Part shown: positions 61,001-64,000 of the stretch, one piece after another
Numbering within the stretch: position 1 is the stretch's first letter
Layout: each line of letters opens with the position of its first letter
Source of the DNA: Lasioglossum baleicum
Taxonomy: Eukaryota > Arthropoda > Insecta > Hymenoptera > Halictidae
Direction: 5' to 3'
Assembly: GCF_051020765.1 (NCBI RefSeq)
Contig: NC_134935.1
Coordinates: forward strand, 13,083,579 to 13,147,578
Length of the DNA: 64,000 nucleotides
The notes under the pieces: generated by a model
What the model saw: the letters and a program-made list of their open reading frames with translations, nothing else
Told to the model about the DNA's origin: nothing
The model's database searches: none
Position numbers and translations under genes: made by a program

Positions 61001-61967
61001 TAGCAAGAGGAGGCGGTCGGAAAAGCTGGCGAAACGACGCGACCGAGGGTTAAAGTAAAAAAAGACGAACAAATATTATTATTCACCGTAGACCGGGGTG
61101 TATCCCATCGGACAACCGAGGCAAGAGAAGCGAACGCGATGTGGCTTTGCTGTGAATAAATTCAAGAATTGTATCGCAGACATCGCCCCAAGGAAAACAA
61201 AATCCCTGCGGCAAATTTGAGTTTCGCCGAATCTAAGCGGCGGGCAGAGACTTTTCTGCTCTCGCGGAACGTTTTCTCTCGCGGAACTTTGTCACTCTGA
61301 ATGATTTTATCTCTTTCTATCGACGTACATACATGAGCATCGTTAATATCATTTTAATTCTACGATGCGCATTAATCCACTTTACGGCTGCGATAATGGA
61401 AATCGATCGCGGTAAAGAAGTTGTTAAAAATTTATACAATCGCGTTGCAGATATTCCCGATAAGGTATCCCTTTAATTACAACGCGCAAATAAAAATTCT
61501 TCGTTAGTCACGTAATTTATATTCGCTTCGTTATATTTATAATTCACCCGTGATTACACGGCGATTGTTCATTATTCCAAATTTATTTTAATTCCGCTCT
61601 CACGGACTAACGAAACAAGTGACTGAAACATTTCGCGTGGAGCCCAGTGGAGAATAATAAATAAATACAATATTTGCGAAAATCGCGAATATGAGAACTG
61701 CAATGCGAGTGTCGCGAATCTCTGAATAATTATTAAGTTACTGCGATCGTCGAAATCACTTCTGAAAAGGTATTATCAAAACATGATGTTAATATTGTAA
61801 CGGAAAAGTGCGTGCGTTGTTCGCGACTGTTTCTGTCAAAAAATTACATATACAAGCGTAAATAATTAGTAATCGAAATGAGTGCCGTATTTACTATTTA
61901 CACATATTTCTGGTAGCTGAAATATTTCATCAAATTTATTTTTGGAATATTCGTTCGCACGTTTCTA
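58041..61967. other. Long gene-free stretch
   Basis: No exon or RNA gene is recognised. The frames at 59406-60182 occur on both strands of CpG-rich DNA and have no known domain. A GATCTAAGAAAA segment near 58077 resembles those at 1201 and 39961. A GC-rich hairpin is listed at 60017-60045. From 61280 the DNA is AT-rich. Confidence 0.4.
60017..60045. other. GC-rich perfect hairpin (9-bp stem, 11-base loop)
   Basis: GCCGCGGTG and CACCGCGGC are separated by CACGGGGGTTA. The stem is all Watson-Crick. No run of T or U follows, and nothing else marks an RNA gene. Confidence 0.6.
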
Positions 61968-62440
61968 TCAATGAAATCTTCAAATCCGGTGCGAAGGGTC
62001 CTGCAAACAATATCAAACTGATCAAACCAACGCAATGCAGTTCCTTGAACTCTGATTGTCAATCTAAGTTGTACTCCATTCAACAAAATCTTTAAATTCG
62101 TTGATAAGAAGATGGCAAATGATCTAGGACCTCTGCAAACAATGTCACACTTGATCAAACTAAGTCGTACTTTCTTCTTTCAATAAAATCGTCGAACCCA
62201 GTGGGAAAAAGTAATCAATCCTCTGGGACGAACGTCCACTGCAACTTACGTCAAACATAACCAAACCGAGTGACAGACCTTTCCTGAGTCCTGATTTTCG
62301 ACGTAAATCATTCTACCTTCAATAAAACCTTTAAACCCAGCGGAAAGAAGTTGGCAAATCCTCTAAGACCACTGAGAGCAACGTCCAACCAACCCGAACC
62401 AAATCACCAGACTTATTACTCCTGAAACAATTTAGTTAAA
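61968..62440 (+). repeat. Degenerate tandem array, four units
   Basis: Units start at 61968, 62080, 62180 and 62319 with forms of TCAATAAAATCTTTAAACCC. This is followed by AGYGGRAAGAAGTTGGCAAA-like sequence, TCCTCTRGGACC, CTGCAAACAAYGTC and a GATCAAACYAA-like block. Units 1 and 3 also contain CCTTGAACTCTGATTGTCAA / CCTGAGTCCTGATTTTCGAC, which unit 2 lacks, giving spacings of 112, 100 and 139 bp. The minus-strand frame at 61898-62158 spans two units and shows the repeat in translation (CDIVCRG against FDIVCRT), but it does not extend through the array. Confidence 0.75.
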
Positions 62441-64000
62441 CGATGCCGCGAGTGAGAGAGTTGGCCGCACGAGAAAGAGGAAGACAGCCGGAGGAGTAAC
62501 CAGTATTTGAACTGGAACATAGCAAACGCAAACGGTTGTAGATAGAGAGAATTGGTAGGTGCAGGAGATAGAAAGGGATCGGTGGATGGCAGAACGCGAG
62601 TACTTCTCATCCGAGACTCCCCTGAGATGCTTAGAGAGACGCTATCGGCTACTTCATTGCTCATCACAACGTACCAGTTCCAGCCTGAACAAAGCTTCCT
62701 AGCAGTGCTTTTCTTGCGGCTCCCTAATCTGGCTTAGAGGAGTCCTGCAAACGCTCTCCATTGCTCGCTTCTGTCGTCCCAATTTACCTCGGAAGGAGCC
62801 ATATCATGCTAGCGCGGCAAGATATCTTAAATAATGTCTACGATGCCCCGGCTACGATCGACACTATTCCACGGGATTATGATGTACTGGGAAGGAAACA
62901 ATTGCATCACAACCGCTGCAATTCCGTGCTAACAGAAAACCGGGCCCTGTAATCGTCAAGAATTCCTCGACCACTTTTATTGCCAGAACAAACTTTTAGG
63001 AGCACTAAAAAAATAATGCGATACTTGGTCCTCTATGAAGATAAAAAATTTTTCCACTAAAAGTTAAGGTTATAATTGTATGAAAATTTTTTTAACCACT
63101 TCCGTACTACAGTAAATGTATTGATTCATGTTGTCAATATTTGTCAAAAATTTGTACACAATCCTATGACAACTTGTTTATTTTTAATTGCCTCTCCATG
63201 AAACTTTTACCGCCACATTCGTGACATTTTTCGGATTAAAATGAGACCAAATATGATACAATTTTCATAATATATTTTTATGCTTCAACTGTATAAAATT
63301 TACAACCCAGAGTTTGAACTGGAATTTTAGAGTCCAATTCAGAAGGTAATTTGTTTAATATGTTATTAATTGCCAGACGGACGAATTTCCACAGAATGTG
63401 TAAAATCCACTGTGACGGCACTGGTATTCCTTGAAGCACGACAATTTCGATTTGAATAATTGGGACCTCGCATAAAATTTGCAGGGTTCAAAAAGTATAT
63501 CGGTGGAAATGGAGCCGGTTGAACACCGCGCGTTTTTCAACTCGGATAGCGAAAAAAAGAAGGGACGAGGTTTCCATAATCGACGGACGCTTGCGCGTCA
63601 ATCATTAGAACTGGCCAAAAATATCACAAAGGGAATGGCGATCCATGCCTCATCATCCGCAATCACGTTTATACCGGAAAAATTGCGGGGAATGCATTTT
63701 GCCTGAACTGAAGCACTTTGATGCGGTGGAAATTGCTTAAAATCCGTTTTGCTTGAACCGTTGGCGCGCCTACTACCGTGATATAATTCTGAGGGAAAAA
63801 TTCTGCTGTACCGATTAAACTCGCAACGTCAAAGGGACATTCTCCTATATATGGATGATAACCTGGCAAAAGAGGACAGGAGAAGAAACAGGGAAAAAAA
63901 AGATTGATCTTTTTCTATCGCGCCATGAGCAGGACACGATCCGTTGCAAAACCGACAAAGCTTTTCGCAATGGCATCGATGATAATGGACGTAAATCGCA
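62441..64000. other. Gene-free stretch
   Basis: No gene is recognised. It is purine-rich at 62450-62500, AT-rich at 62990-63480 and mixed thereafter. All frames are below 90 codons. Confidence 0.4.

Noticed and set aside
62416..62740. Coding region near the tandem array
   Set aside because: Short frames on both strands over purine-rich DNA, without a domain or continuity with the array.
1..64000. CRISPR array, prokaryotic operon or phage system
   Set aside because: No regularly spaced identical repeats, no ribosome-binding-site/ORF layout and no bacterial gene families; all evidence points to a eukaryotic genome.

Overview
This window looks like non-coding nuclear DNA from an insect. AT-rich stretches alternate with CpG-rich blocks, (GA)n/(CT)n microsatellites are abundant, and remnants of mariner-, hAT- and piggyBac-type DNA transposons are present. 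The mariner ends and the unsuppressed CpG suggest Hymenoptera (bee, wasp or ant). That is an inference; I cannot name the species.

I recognise no protein-coding exon, tRNA, rRNA, snRNA or known microRNA. The longest open frames (28579-29292 +, 48194-48850 +, 43546-44118 -) start at TTG or GTG, are partly low-complexity, overlap long antisense frames and match no protein family I know. The window is best read as a gene-poor intergenic interval or part of a very long intron. There are no operons and no gene set whose cooperation can be described.

What the sequence does support is repeat structure. (1) Four short non-autonomous DNA elements: a 364-bp palindrome with TATACAGGGTGTCCC ends (3263-3626), a hAT-type MITE with an 8-bp target duplication (9845-10273), a TTAA-flanked piggyBac-type element (19632-19938) and a mariner-derived foldback (24788-25014). 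(2) Three dispersed ancient families: family A (12.5, 26.2, 32.4 and 53.2 kb), built on a TTGACCTTGACC...CAAGGTC core; family B (0.44, 41.9 and 49.2 kb), sharing GATTTTGACGAG; and family C (5.2, 40.5, 44.9 and 57.9 kb), with the end GCGGATTTTATGCATT. (3) Degenerate local tandem arrays at 8.4-8.9, 9.65-10.44, 23.5, 38.1, 51.4 and 62.0-62.4 kb. (4) A compound foldback plus G-rich block at 53.46-54.19 kb.

Two signals are not obviously transposon-derived. One is an inverted pair of ~75-bp segments at 55.07-55.14 and 57.34-57.42 kb, whose 34-bp core matches at 32 positions. The other is an identical 16-bp octamer-containing motif at 43676 and 44341. Both could be regulatory elements. I saw no evidence for a new multi-gene system.
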